A stretch of DNA of 64,000 bases, from positions 124,001-188,000 of the forward strand of contig CAVOVJ010000008.1 of assembly GCA_963699835.1 (NCBI GenBank), in the 5' to 3' direction. This DNA is from BM003 sp963699835. GTDB taxonomy: Bacteria > Pseudomonadota > Gammaproteobacteria > Steroidobacterales > BM003. A program made the translations under genes and the position numbers. Positions 19,345-28,740 of the stretch are shown here, piece after piece. The notes beneath the pieces are model-generated. The model made no database searches. It was not told the origin of the DNA and saw only the letters and a list, made by a program, of their open reading frames with translations. Numbering within the stretch: position 1 is the stretch's first letter; the number at the start of each line of letters is the position of its first letter.

Positions 19345-20454
19345 TCAGTTCGCAGGAAACTTTTGCTTTAGCTGCATGATGTCCTTTGCAGCAGCATAGA
19401 ATGGCAATTTTTCGAGAAATGTGACAATTAACAGCACAGCAGTCAGGAAGACGAGCACGAATAACACTGGTGAGACTGAATCTGCAAACGAGCCGAACAG
19501 ATTCAGGAGCATATTGCCCGCAGTGTACGCCGTCAAAGAAGACAAACCCAGCGGCAGAAATACATTGAAGGGACGCGGCAGTTCTCTGGTACCAATCAAC
19601 AGGCAGAACATGCCGATGGTTGCAACGCTGACGATGATACCGATAGTAAAATATTCCGGCATATTGTTAGCCCGGTAACTATAGTTCACAAACTTCATCA
19701 GCCCATCCTTCAGTCCGTCGTCGGTAACGACAATCCAATATAAGGCGAAACTCCCGATTAACAGAAAGCAACACTTGTAGAATTTCGCAAAATTGGTTGT
19801 GGCCGGACTGCTATGACCGCCCAGGCTTGCCGCCGTCAGCATTCCCGCAAACACAAAAGAAAGGCAATGCCACACACTTGGCCCTCCTTTAAACGGACCA
19901 ATTCCGAACAGGATGTTGAGCGGGCTATTGAGCCAGTCGAAATCAACCATCTTTAACTGTATCAGAAGCGGGAAACTCAGCATCACAACAGTCAGCGCGC
20001 CGATCAAAAACTTTAGCCCATATTTAATCCTGAAATGAATGATTAGTGGAGCCATACACAGAATCACAGCATAAACACGCAAGATGTTCCCAAACCGGGA
20101 ATCCCCAAAAAACACGACCGAGTAAAGAAAATCAGGCATCGTTTTGTATCCACCCAACACCGCGCTCAGCGAGGTAAGGATGTAAGCTACATAACATTGC
20201 CATCCGCGAATCAACAGTCTCGCACGGACCGATTTTGGGCCAAAAACACTCGCTTTCCGTGCATAGACGAACTCGAGCATGAAGCCAAACATGAAAACAA
20301 ACATCGGCGTGGCGGTGCGCGTGAACATCTGAACATAGAAACTATCCTTGCCCAGCAAATCAAAAACCAGCGTGGTCGAGAACGCATGGGCCAACAACGC
20401 GAGTAACACCGCGTATGTTCTGGCATAGTCAATAAAATGTAATCTTTGCAACAA
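19345..20454 (-). CDS. Membrane acyltransferase (acyltransferase-3/OpgC type)
   Basis: A 369-residue protein with about ten hydrophobic segments. It opens with LHFIDYARTYAVLLALLAHAF, where the Asp/Arg and the His of LAHAF match the N-terminal active-site region of acyltransferase-3/OpgC proteins. RTATPMFVFMFGFMLEF is the second conserved segment. Such enzymes O-acetylate or succinylate polysaccharides at the membrane. The start is TTG (20454, with TTG 20451 next to it), with GGTGAG a few bases upstream; no in-frame ATG precedes the first helix. It is likely cotranscribed with the AsnB gene, whose end is about 300 bases upstream. Confidence 0.78.
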   Translation of the reverse strand: MLQRLHFIDYARTYAVLLALLAHAFSTTLVFDLLGKDSFYVQMFTRTATPMFVFMFGFMLEFVYARKASVFGPKSVRARLLIRGWQCYVAYILTSLSAVLGGYKTMPDFLYSVVFFGDSRFGNILRVYAVILCMAPLIIHFRIKYGLKFLIGALTVVMLSFPLLIQLKMVDFDWLNSPLNILFGIGPFKGGPSVWHCLSFVFAGMLTAASLGGHSSPATTNFAKFYKCCFLLIGSFALYWIVVTDDGLKDGLMKFVNYSYRANNMPEYFTIGIIVSVATIGMFCLLIGTRELPRPFNVFLPLGLSSLTAYTAGNMLLNLFGSFADSVSPVLFVLVFLTAVLLIVTFLEKLPFYAAAKDIMQLKQKFPAN

Positions 20455-20756
20455 TCAGCTCACCATAATGTTGGCGTACCGCCCTACACATTTTGGACGC
20501 AAAGGTCCACAACCAATACCCCTGATTGCCTCAGAGGCCTTTCCGGCCTGGCCATGTAAATGCAATTCATAACAATGTCGCCTTGCCCGGCAATTCCTCC
20601 GTTATGCGTCGACAAATGACGACCGGATTCAAACGCAGACACAGATATCATTGCCACCGAGTAGCTCTATTTTTTTGCAACGGCGAGCTTCTTTCCAAGA
20701 TTCGCCGCGAACACATCGAACCAGCTCAACTCGAATTTGCATGTTCGCTGGAGATA
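20455..20756. other. Intergenic stretch between AsnB and acyltransferase genes
   Basis: These 302 bases hold no supported gene. A 17-base segment at 20644-20660 recurs with one mismatch at 23812-23828, which is within chance for this window. I see no terminator. Confidence 0.45.
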
Positions 20757-22631
20757 TCAACCGTTCTCGACCAGCCATTGCTCCAGCACCACCATTTGCC
20801 ATATTGCCCGGTGATGATCTTTTTGCTTCGAGGAGTGCTCGGCCAGGACTCTGCGTATCGCGTCCTTCCTGAAAATGTCGTGCAGTTTGGCATTTGCCGA
20901 TAACAGAAGATCGTCAGCATATCCCCGCAACTCACCCTGGAACATCAGCTTGAGTGGCGTGGGAAATCCCATCTTCGGTCTGTAAATCACTTCCTCGGGA
21001 AGCAGTCCTTCCATCATCTTTTTTAGCACATATTTTCCTTGCCCATTATGCACCTTGTATCTGGAGGGCATCTTTGCGGCAAACTCAACCAACCGGTAAT
21101 CGAGGAATGGCACACGCAGTTCCAACGAGGCCGCCATACTCATCCGATCAGCTTTAATAAGCAAATCATCAATGAGCCAGGTCTTTACATCGAAGTACAG
21201 CATGCGGCTGAGATCATCATTTTCCGATGTCTTGGCGAACAGTTCATGCAGAAAACCGGTGACCGGTCTGTTTGTCTTTTCTCTCAGGAATGCTTCGTAT
21301 GAGTCAGTGTACAAGCTTCGTTTGTAGTGCTCTTCATAGGTCGAAATGCCTTTGTAGCGATGCGCCAAGTTTTGTCCGAGCATCGTGAGGTATTTGGTCA
21401 CCTTGTTCTTTACCGGAGAAGCGTCTGCCATCGATCCTATCATTCTTGCCAGGGGTCCCAGCAACTTCCGATATTTCTCAACGGCAAGCATGTAGCGATA
21501 GAAATCGTAGCCACCGAAAACCTCATCGGAACCCTCGCCGGAGAGCACGACAGTGACATGGTCCTTAGTCATCCTGGACAGGAAATATAACGAAATGGCT
21601 GCGGCCTCCGTTACAGGCTCATCCATCAAGCGAACATATTCCGGAATGAAATCCCTAAACTGTTCCGGCGTCACAAAAAGTTCATGATGATCTGTTCCGA
21701 ATCGCTTCGCGACCATGCGCGCGTAACGGGTTTCGTCAAACGCTTCGCCAAAATCATAGGCTACCGAAAAAGTCTTGATCGGGTCCGATACCCGTGCCGC
21801 CAGCAAGGCAACTACAGCACTGGAGTCTACGCCTCCGCTGAGGAACACCCCCAGCGGAACATCACTGCGAAGCCTGAGTTCGGCCGCGCTCTCCAATAGC
21901 GCTCTGCTATTTTCAAGGTAATAGTCGAAACCCAAATCCTCGCTATGGTCGTACACGACGTCCCAGTAACGCTTGATGTTGAGTCCCTTGCTGGATAAAA
22001 CGGCACAATGGCCGGGCAGCAGTCTTTTTATGCCAACTTTTAGAGTGTCCTCGCCGGGAACATAGCCGAAGCTCATATACTCGTCGATAAGTTCTGAATT
22101 TACCCCAATCGGTTCCTTGAGACCCGCAAGAATCGCTTTGACTTCCGATGCGAAATAGAAGTCACCGTGATTGTCGAAAAAATAGTAAAGCGGTTTGATT
22201 CCAAGTCGATCGCGGGCCAGAAATATCTCTTGGGTAGAGGGATCCCAGATTGCGAAGGCAAACATTCCATTGAAATGGTTCAGGCAATCCTGCCCGTATT
22301 CACGATAGGCCTTGAGAATAACCTCTGTATCAGTGTGAGTTGTGAACGTGGCTCCCTTTTTTTCAAGAACCTCGCGAATCTCGATGTAGTTATAGATCTC
22401 GCCATTGAACACAATACGGCATCCGGAATCGGCATCTACCATCGGTTGACGGCCGCACGGAGTAGGATCGATGATACTCAGACGTCGATGGCCAAAGCCT
22501 AGCCCCCGGCCGGAGTCGACCCAAAGCCCTTCATCGTCGGGCCCGCGATAGGGGAAAGTATCCCTCATAGTCTCGATCAACGACTCGTTGACGGATCGAT
22601 ACCTGGCCCTGACACCTACAATTCCGCACAT
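20757..22631 (-). CDS. asnB: Asparagine synthase (glutamine-hydrolysing), AsnB family
   Basis: A full-length 624-residue enzyme. The N-terminal Ntn glutaminase has the catalytic Cys at position 2 (MCGIVGV), the RGPDDEG loop and FNGEIYNYIEIR. The synthase domain has the ATP pyrophosphatase loop FLSGGVDSSAVVAL near residue 265 and LSGEGSDEVFGGY. It transfers glutamine ammonia to a carboxylate. In polysaccharide loci these enzymes often amidate uronic acid or amino-acid substituents instead of free aspartate, and the AlgD-like gene upstream would supply a uronic acid. It is one of three AsnB-like genes in the window. Confidence 0.9.
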   Translation of the reverse strand: MCGIVGVRARYRSVNESLIETMRDTFPYRGPDDEGLWVDSGRGLGFGHRRLSIIDPTPCGRQPMVDADSGCRIVFNGEIYNYIEIREVLEKKGATFTTHTDTEVILKAYREYGQDCLNHFNGMFAFAIWDPSTQEIFLARDRLGIKPLYYFFDNHGDFYFASEVKAILAGLKEPIGVNSELIDEYMSFGYVPGEDTLKVGIKRLLPGHCAVLSSKGLNIKRYWDVVYDHSEDLGFDYYLENSRALLESAAELRLRSDVPLGVFLSGGVDSSAVVALLAARVSDPIKTFSVAYDFGEAFDETRYARMVAKRFGTDHHELFVTPEQFRDFIPEYVRLMDEPVTEAAAISLYFLSRMTKDHVTVVLSGEGSDEVFGGYDFYRYMLAVEKYRKLLGPLARMIGSMADASPVKNKVTKYLTMLGQNLAHRYKGISTYEEHYKRSLYTDSYEAFLREKTNRPVTGFLHELFAKTSENDDLSRMLYFDVKTWLIDDLLIKADRMSMAASLELRVPFLDYRLVEFAAKMPSRYKVHNGQGKYVLKKMMEGLLPEEVIYRPKMGFPTPLKLMFQGELRGYADDLLLSANAKLHDIFRKDAIRRVLAEHSSKQKDHHRAIWQMVVLEQWLVENG

Positions 22632-24031
22632 AGTTTGTTGCTACTCGGGCAATAAAGACTGATAGAGATGGTGATTGTCTTGCACTTGATACTGCCGTGT
22701 CTACATGACGATTCTCGAAATCCGAAGGTCACCGCAAAACTCTTTTGAGTCGCGATTTCCACGGCAACTCAAATTATGCGAGCGTGGCAGAATCTTGCGT
22801 TTCGCGGACCCTTGATTACGACGTCACTGCTCTACCCGGCGTAATCAACTGAGGAGATTCAGGCAAGACTTGCTGCCCACAATGCCTAAATGCCGTTCCC
22901 CCCATCCGTCCAAATGTTTGGCACGGAGGTATTCCGTTTGGCTTTCCTCTCTTATTAGCCCCAACGGAGTTTTCTGGTCGCTGCGCCGTCGAAAACGCAT
23001 GTGACTGGCCTCGAGACGCCAACGATCGCTGATTTCATCCGCTTGCGGCCGTGCAGGCGCCTCCTGCCATGTCGCGGCAGCTACAGCCGCTGTCGATAAT
23101 TCCGGAGTCGCAAGCGTTTGCGTCTCACCGCCCCGGAAGCCGGCCGCCTTCCTCAGCCGTGTACCGCCGGGTCCCCTGAGGCCCGCCGGCGAGGCCTGCT
23201 CCCGGTTTGATGGTTTCTGACACCCCCTCTCCTGCAGCCATACCGGCTGCTGGCCAACCTTTCAGGCTCCCGCCAGGTTCGCCTGGCGCAATTCCGGTGT
23301 CGGACCAAGGTCGGCTGTTGCCGCGTCATCTTTTAACCGCCGCAATGGGGCACTAAGCCGCATGCGGCACCGCCGCGCGCCCTGCCCTCAGCGTCTGATA
23401 AGTTCAGACCAACGGGAAACCGGCGGGTTCAGGCTCGCGCAGACCTAAGCCAAGGGTAAAACATGATTTCCAGCGCTGCCCATGGGCGGCCTCGGAATCA
23501 GCACCCGGTCGTCTCGCGGGCGGACCAAAAATGGTCGTGGCATGCGTAATCGCGCACAGATTCAAATTATGTCAACCGCCAGATCATCACCGCACCAACC
23601 GCGTACCTGGATTTGTGATGCACGACATCGCTGCGGACGACCTGCCGGGGTATTTTTAACCTCCAGCAATATCATGTATCGATCTTGCTGAATGAGAATC
23701 TTTGCGCAACAAGGCGCCGAAGACAATTCGTTCTGTTCTGAGCGCCATCTTTGTCATCCGCGCAATTACAAGCTAACTGGGATGAATGCCTTAACAAACC
23801 ACGCGTCTACCGATATCATTGCCGCCGACCGGTGAACCCGCCTGGCCCAACTACCGGGTGTAAACAACGGTTATTTCCCTATCGCGATGGTGTTATTTCT
23901 GCGCCATTTTGGCTACCGAACAGAGGACACGGCACCATCGGACAATTAGTCACGGACAGACTCTGCACAGCAACATCTTGCAGAGCTATAGTGTTTCTTT
24001 TGTCGCAGTGCCAAAAACAAGAAGGAATGTC
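22632..24031. other. 1.4 kb region with no supported gene
   Basis: This is the longest gap in the window. It lies between two divergently transcribed genes (asnB and the AlgD-like gene). Short open frames exist (for example 22816-23022 minus and 23751-24035 plus) but they lack ribosome sites and protein-like composition. The part from about 23030 to 23450 is visibly more GC-rich than the rest. I cannot identify a transposase remnant, terminal inverted repeats, a tRNA or a riboswitch. A TATAGT at 23987-23992 could be a -10 element for the AlgD-like gene, with a poor -35. A long untranslated leader, a small RNA or a decayed gene are all possible. Confidence 0.45.
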
Positions 24032-25348
24032 ATGAAGATCAGCATCTTTGGACTCGGTTATGTCGGGGCTGTTTCAATGGCGTGTCTCGCCCGAGACGGT
24101 CACGAAATCACCGGAGTCGACATTGATCGGAACAAGCTGGAGCTAATTCGCTCCGGACACTCGCCGATCATTGAAACCGGTATTGTTGAACTTATGCGGG
24201 AAGTCGTCACCGCTGGGCGGATTCAGGTGACCGATGACGCCGCGGAAGCAATATCATCAACCGATCTGTCGTTCATCTGCGTGGGCACACCCTCGCGGCC
24301 GAATGGTAGCCAAAGCCTCGAGGCGTTAAAAAGATGCTGCGAGCAGATAGGAGCTGCGCTAAAGCTCAAATCCAGTCACCACACAGTCGTGATTCGATCG
24401 ACCGTCGAACCAGGAACGGTCGAAGAGATTGTATTGCCAATTCTCGAGCAGCATTCCGGCAAGACTTCACCCGATGGTTTTTCGATCTGTTTCCAACCGG
24501 AATTTTTGCGCGAAGGCTCGTCGATAAAAGACTACGACAATCCTCCGATGACGGTTTTCGGCGCACAAGGGGCTGGAGCAGGAACACAGTTGCGCGAATT
24601 GTTCGCACATCTTCCCTGCGAAATCATAGAAACCGACATTCGAACCGCCGAAGCCTTAAAGTACGCATGTAATACGTTTCATGCACTAAAAATCACGTTC
24701 GCAAATGAAATGGGGCGAATCTTTCAGGCGCTTGGCTCTGACTCCCAACGCGTCATGGAACTGCTTTGCGAGGATAAGCAGTTGAACATCTCCAAAGCCT
24801 ATCTCAGGCCCGGATTTGCATTCGGCGGCTCATGCTTGCCAAAAGATCTAAAAGCTCTCCTGTATCTTGCGAAAACGCATGATGTAAACCTGCCGATGCT
24901 ATCGGGTCTGCTACCCAGCAACCAGACTCAGATCGATCATGCACTTGCGACGGTACTTGATCGGGGCAAAAGAGATATAGGCGTGGTAGGTCTTAGCTTC
25001 AAGAGCGGCACCGACGATTTGCGAGAAAGTCCATTGGTAACGCTGGTCGAGGGATTGATAGGGAAAGGCATGAGGGTGAAGATTTATGATCCCGAAGTAC
25101 GGGTGTCGCGACTGGTTGGGGCGAACAAACGTTACATCGACGAGGTAATTCCGCATATAGGCGATTCAATGTGCGAGACCATTGAGGAAACGGTTCGCGA
25201 TACCGACGTTGTCGTCATTGGTCTTTCCGACGCGCACATCATTGATGAGCTGTATGGCTTCGCAACTTCGAAACAGTTCTTTCTCGACCTGGTCGGAATT
25301 CCTGAGCCGGAACGGCTCAAGGGCGAGTACCGGGGCATATGTTGGTAA
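24032..25348 (+). CDS. algD: GDP-mannose 6-dehydrogenase (AlgD-like)
   Basis: A 438-residue nucleotide-sugar dehydrogenase; P. aeruginosa AlgD has 436. The Rossmann loop is MKISIFGLGYVGAVSMACLA, the middle has EFLREGSSIKDYDNPPMTV, and the catalytic Cys is in GFAFGGSCLPKDLKAL. GLSFKSGTDDLRESPLV and a final EGICW-like GICW match AlgD rather than UDP-glucose dehydrogenase. It oxidises GDP-mannose twice to GDP-mannuronic acid. ATG 24032 has AAGGA 6 bases upstream. The stop overlaps the next gene's ATG. It implies a uronic-acid-containing, alginate-like component in the locus polymer. A UDP-sugar substrate is the main alternative. Confidence 0.85.
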   Translation: MKISIFGLGYVGAVSMACLARDGHEITGVDIDRNKLELIRSGHSPIIETGIVELMREVVTAGRIQVTDDAAEAISSTDLSFICVGTPSRPNGSQSLEALKRCCEQIGAALKLKSSHHTVVIRSTVEPGTVEEIVLPILEQHSGKTSPDGFSICFQPEFLREGSSIKDYDNPPMTVFGAQGAGAGTQLRELFAHLPCEIIETDIRTAEALKYACNTFHALKITFANEMGRIFQALGSDSQRVMELLCEDKQLNISKAYLRPGFAFGGSCLPKDLKALLYLAKTHDVNLPMLSGLLPSNQTQIDHALATVLDRGKRDIGVVGLSFKSGTDDLRESPLVTLVEGLIGKGMRVKIYDPEVRVSRLVGANKRYIDEVIPHIGDSMCETIEETVRDTDVVVIGLSDAHIIDELYGFATSKQFFLDLVGIPEPERLKGEYRGICW

Positions 25349-26568
25349 CGCGAAAACCGCATCTGGTCTTTATATCACCGCGGTTTCTTTTCCCCACTGA
25401 CTCGGGCGGCAAAATACGAACCACACAGATTTTGCGCGGCCTAAAGGGCGGGGCCTTTCGAGTTACGCTGGTGATGCCTGGCCGGCCAGACAGCCGCGCG
25501 GTCTACGCGGAGCAACTTGCGTCCGTATCCGATCAGGTAGTGCTCTGGCCGGAAAAAGAGCACACGAATCTGGCGGCAGCCGTGCGCCGATTCGCACTGC
25601 TCTTTAGCCGCTATCCATTATCGGTTGTTTCGGATTTCGACCGCGACGGTTCACGTGCCGTTCGCGAGCTGGTGGATTCCGTTCCCGACGTCGTCGTTTT
25701 CGATTTTCCACATTCCGCTATTCTTCGACCCCAAACAATTGCTTCACCGACGGTGATGTTTACTCACAATGTCGAAAGTGAAATTCTCGAGAGACATTGG
25801 CAAGTGGCCAAATCACTGCCAATGAAAGTCATATGGAAAAACCAATATCGCAAGATGTGCGCCTTCGAGCAGCAGACATTATCCGAGTTTGATGCAGTAG
25901 TAGCCGTTTCAGAGCGAGATCGCAACTTTTTCGCTGATCAGTGGGGCATCGCGCATTGCCGGACAATCCCGACTGGAGTCGATACAGACTTTTTCACCTA
26001 CCAGGCACCGCAGAGTGACCCCCAGGTGGTGTTCTGCGGCTCGATGGACTGGATGGCGAACATTGATGCGGTTGAATATTTTTTCGACGAAGTGTGGGGG
26101 CGTATCCACGACCAAATCCCCGAAGCTCGCATGAAAGTCGTCGGAAGATCACCGCCGGACGCCTTGGTCAAGCGGATCTGCGGGCAGGCAAAGGAATGGG
26201 AATTTACCGGCTTCGTTGACGACGTGCGTGAACATATTGGCGGTGCAGCGGCTTTCGTAATACCCCTGCGAGTCGGTGGCGGAACCAGAATAAAAGCGTT
26301 CGAGGCGATGGCAATAGGTAGCCCCGTAGTTTCGACCTCAATCGGTATAGAAGGGCTTCCGGTCGTCGATGGCACCCATTTTCTTGCGGCAGATGAGCCA
26401 CACATAATGGCCGATAACGTCGTATCGTTGCTGAAAGACAAGAAGATACGCACAAGTATATCTCAAGCGGCGCGACTGCTGGTCGAGAAAGAATATAGTT
26501 ACAAGCGCGCGGCCCGCAAGTTTGAAGAAATATGTATCGATGCCGCAGACCGAGGAAGTGGACGATGA
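25339..26568 (+). CDS. Family 4 glycosyltransferase
   Basis: A 409-residue intact GT-B enzyme. The N-terminal half has PRFLFPTDSGGKIRTTQILR and FTHNVESEILERHW. The C-terminal nucleotide-sugar domain has VVFCGSMDWMANIDAVEYFF and the conserved region IPLRVGGGTRIKAFEAMAIG with the acidic pair of retaining GT4 enzymes. The pattern (MDW..N.DAV) is close to the XrtA-associated glycosyltransferase at 43.6-44.9 kb, so these may be paralogues. Coupled to the AlgD-like gene by a 10-base overlap, it may transfer the mannuronate that enzyme makes. No membrane anchor is visible. Confidence 0.85.
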   Translation: MLVTRKPHLVFISPRFLFPTDSGGKIRTTQILRGLKGGAFRVTLVMPGRPDSRAVYAEQLASVSDQVVLWPEKEHTNLAAAVRRFALLFSRYPLSVVSDFDRDGSRAVRELVDSVPDVVVFDFPHSAILRPQTIASPTVMFTHNVESEILERHWQVAKSLPMKVIWKNQYRKMCAFEQQTLSEFDAVVAVSERDRNFFADQWGIAHCRTIPTGVDTDFFTYQAPQSDPQVVFCGSMDWMANIDAVEYFFDEVWGRIHDQIPEARMKVVGRSPPDALVKRICGQAKEWEFTGFVDDVREHIGGAAAFVIPLRVGGGTRIKAFEAMAIGSPVVSTSIGIEGLPVVDGTHFLAADEPHIMADNVVSLLKDKKIRTSISQAARLLVEKEYSYKRAARKFEEICIDAADRGSGR

Positions 26569-26866
26569 GCAACACCCGCGGGACTCCGCTCTCCTACACT
26601 GCCGATTCCATCTTGCGGTGCGGGCTCCAGATTGCAGACAGTTCGATTCAATACACTCTCGGTGCCTGTTATACGCCGCTAAAAATTGGCAAAAAAATCG
26701 GCTATATTGAGGCTCTAGTATGTCAATGGAGCACAACCGGGCTAAATCCTGGGAACTTGGCCGACACGGCTTTACCATCCCAGCGGAAGCTGTCTCTTGC
26801 GATCGATTATTATCAGCCGACGGAACTACATGAAGTAATTCGAGCCAACTGGATGCCCCGAACACA

Positions 26867-27646
26867 ATGATCGTCAGTGAAAAGTACAAGTACGTTTTCG
26901 TTGAGCAACCGCTGACTGCATCAACCGCCATTGCCTCCGAATTGACCGAATATTACGGAGGTCGAGAAGTACTTTCCAAGCACAGCAATTATTCCGATTT
27001 CCTGCGAGTGGCAACCGATGAGCAACGCCAATACAAGGTTGTGATTGGCGTACGAAATCCTTTGGATCAAATAGTCAGCGTATACCAAAAACTAAAAACC
27101 AATCATGGGAATGCTTACAACAACCCGAGAATTTATGAAGAAAACGGCGGGTGGGTAAGTAAACGCCAACGGAAGATGTTTCAATACATACGCGACGACG
27201 AGCACGGCTTTTCCGACTACTTTCTCCATTTTTTCGCACGGCCCCGAGTAAAAATCAGTCAGTATTTGTGGTGCCCTTCGAGTTACGATTTCGTAGTTCG
27301 GTTTGAACACCTGCAAGGTGATTTTGCTGAATTTCTGCGACGCGTGGGTGCCGACAAAGTCAGAGACCTCCCCGTGGTCAACAAGACCGCGGGGAAACTC
27401 GATTACTTTTCATATTTCACTCCGGATACTCACAAAACGGTGATGTATGTGTTCGGGCCAATCATGTCAGCGTGGGGATACGAGGCCCCTCACGACTGGC
27501 AAACACGAAACGTGCCCCGTGCAGCCGCATTTCAATTTCGGGCAATGAATCTGGCTGCGCGTTTTTTTATTCAGAATCTGGGCCTGACACCAGAAAAATA
27601 CCGAACACTTCGCGCGTCTATAGCGCGCCGGTCGGCGGCTAAATAG
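26867..27646 (+). CDS. Sulfotransferase 4 (family 2-like)
   Basis: A 259-residue protein with a diverged 5'-PSB segment YKYVFVEQPLTASTAIASEL at residue 8, and a 3'-PB segment VIGVRNPLDQIVSVYQKLK near residue 65. RFEHLQGDFAEFLRRVG follows at the usual place for the family. The phosphosulfate loop lacks the standard Lys-Thr-Gly, so activity needs testing. No signal peptide is seen. It is transcribed in the same direction as the AlgD-like and GT4 genes, 298 non-coding bases downstream, in an AT-richer stretch. Confidence 0.72.
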   Translation: MIVSEKYKYVFVEQPLTASTAIASELTEYYGGREVLSKHSNYSDFLRVATDEQRQYKVVIGVRNPLDQIVSVYQKLKTNHGNAYNNPRIYEENGGWVSKRQRKMFQYIRDDEHGFSDYFLHFFARPRVKISQYLWCPSSYDFVVRFEHLQGDFAEFLRRVGADKVRDLPVVNKTAGKLDYFSYFTPDTHKTVMYVFGPIMSAWGYEAPHDWQTRNVPRAAAFQFRAMNLAARFFIQNLGLTPEKYRTLRASIARRSAAK

Positions 27647-27698
27647 TTGATCGAGAACCGACTCACCCCAACGATCGTCGATTGACGTGTCGGATAAG

Positions 27699-28664
27699 CT
27701 ATTGGACGCCTACGAATCGATATTTTTCCGCCAAATAATACTCAATGATATCCGCCATTGCAGTGTGGCGATTTCGCTGTAAGGCCTTTTGCAATTGCGC
27801 CTCTACAAAGGCCCGGGATGCCTCATTGAGGCCTCGCCGCCATTTTTCGTCCAGGCGGATTGCGCCATTCGACAGGCGCATGCGATTACCCAAAATATGA
27901 TGCTCCGAGTCCTTAAAATTACCAGTGAACTCGTGTTTATCGACACCTATGAAATTATGAATATCAGTCAGGATCCGACCCGGGCAAATACACAGGTCCT
28001 CATAGTGGATTCGCAGCGTGGTCGCCGCGGTATTACAAATTCTCAGTATTTGTTCCTGCCGCCTCAGCCAGGCCCTGGTAGCGTCCTCAATAGAAAAGCC
28101 CCGATTCCTCATCAGCGAGAGCACAACACCACGCGGATCACGAATCAGATGGAGGTTGAACACATCGAATGATTCCTCCTGCGCCAAACGCCGCAAACGA
28201 TATGGGCTATGCGAGTTGTCCAGAAAACAGGATGCATTCCAGTAATCAAGAACAGCCTCAACGAATACTCTGTTCGCGAGCATCTGGTGATGCAGTCTTT
28301 TTTTATATGCCGGTATCGACCCCACCAGACTGTCACGTTGGAGTTCAAGCCAACTGGTGCTGACTTTTGGCAATGCTTCGGTAAGGTAATAATTCAACGT
28401 CGTATTATCGGATATGCAAAAGGCGGTTCCGAAGTTATCCGGCCTGAAATTCAGACCGTTGTGACGGTAAGCCTGGGCGATATGGCGGAAAAGCGGACAG
28501 TCGGCAATGCGTTCGCCACACGAACAACGAAACTCATCCGGGTCCTTGAACGACCATCCCATCGTGTGGCCAACAGTTGCAATTGCAGGGTGCTGATTCA
28601 ACAAAAAACTCAGCAAAGTGGACCCAGAGAAAGGGCTGGATGTCACGTAAAGGAGTGTTGACAT
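27699..28664 (-). CDS. Sulfotransferase 5
   Basis: A 321-residue intact sulfotransferase. The 5'-PSB loop is TSSPFSGSTLLSFLLNQHP at residue 8 and the 3'-PB motif is LHLIRDPRGVVLSLMRNRG at about residue 175. A Cys pair FRCSCGERIADCPLF near residue 48 could bind a metal or form a disulfide; a Cys-rich insertion like this occurs in related sulfotransferases. The C-terminal YEDLCICPGRILTDIHNFIG is typical. It converges with sulfotransferase 4 and leads the hydrolase/ACP genes on the minus strand, 76 bases past the hydrolase 1 stop. Confidence 0.9.
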   Translation of the reverse strand: MSTLLYVTSSPFSGSTLLSFLLNQHPAIATVGHTMGWSFKDPDEFRCSCGERIADCPLFRHIAQAYRHNGLNFRPDNFGTAFCISDNTTLNYYLTEALPKVSTSWLELQRDSLVGSIPAYKKRLHHQMLANRVFVEAVLDYWNASCFLDNSHSPYRLRRLAQEESFDVFNLHLIRDPRGVVLSLMRNRGFSIEDATRAWLRRQEQILRICNTAATTLRIHYEDLCICPGRILTDIHNFIGVDKHEFTGNFKDSEHHILGNRMRLSNGAIRLDEKWRRGLNEASRAFVEAQLQKALQRNRHTAMADIIEYYLAEKYRFVGVQ

Positions 28665-28740
28665 ATCCGACTAGTCTCTGCGAGACGATATCAGTCTCTT
28701 TAGCTTATGGGCCAGTATAGAGATGGCAAAATCGCATTCG

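Noticed and set aside
22785..22798. Sigma-54-like TGGCAG...TTGC pattern
   Set aside because: The spacing between GG and GC is one base too short and it is 1.2 kb from the next gene in that direction.
22816..23022. 68-codon minus-strand frame with two Cys
   Set aside because: No ribosome site, no recognisable motif and no operon context; not enough to call a gene.
20644..23828. 17-base near-repeat at 20644-20660 and 23812-23828
   Set aside because: One mismatch over 17 bases is expected a few times by chance in a 64 kb window; neither copy has further flanking similarity.
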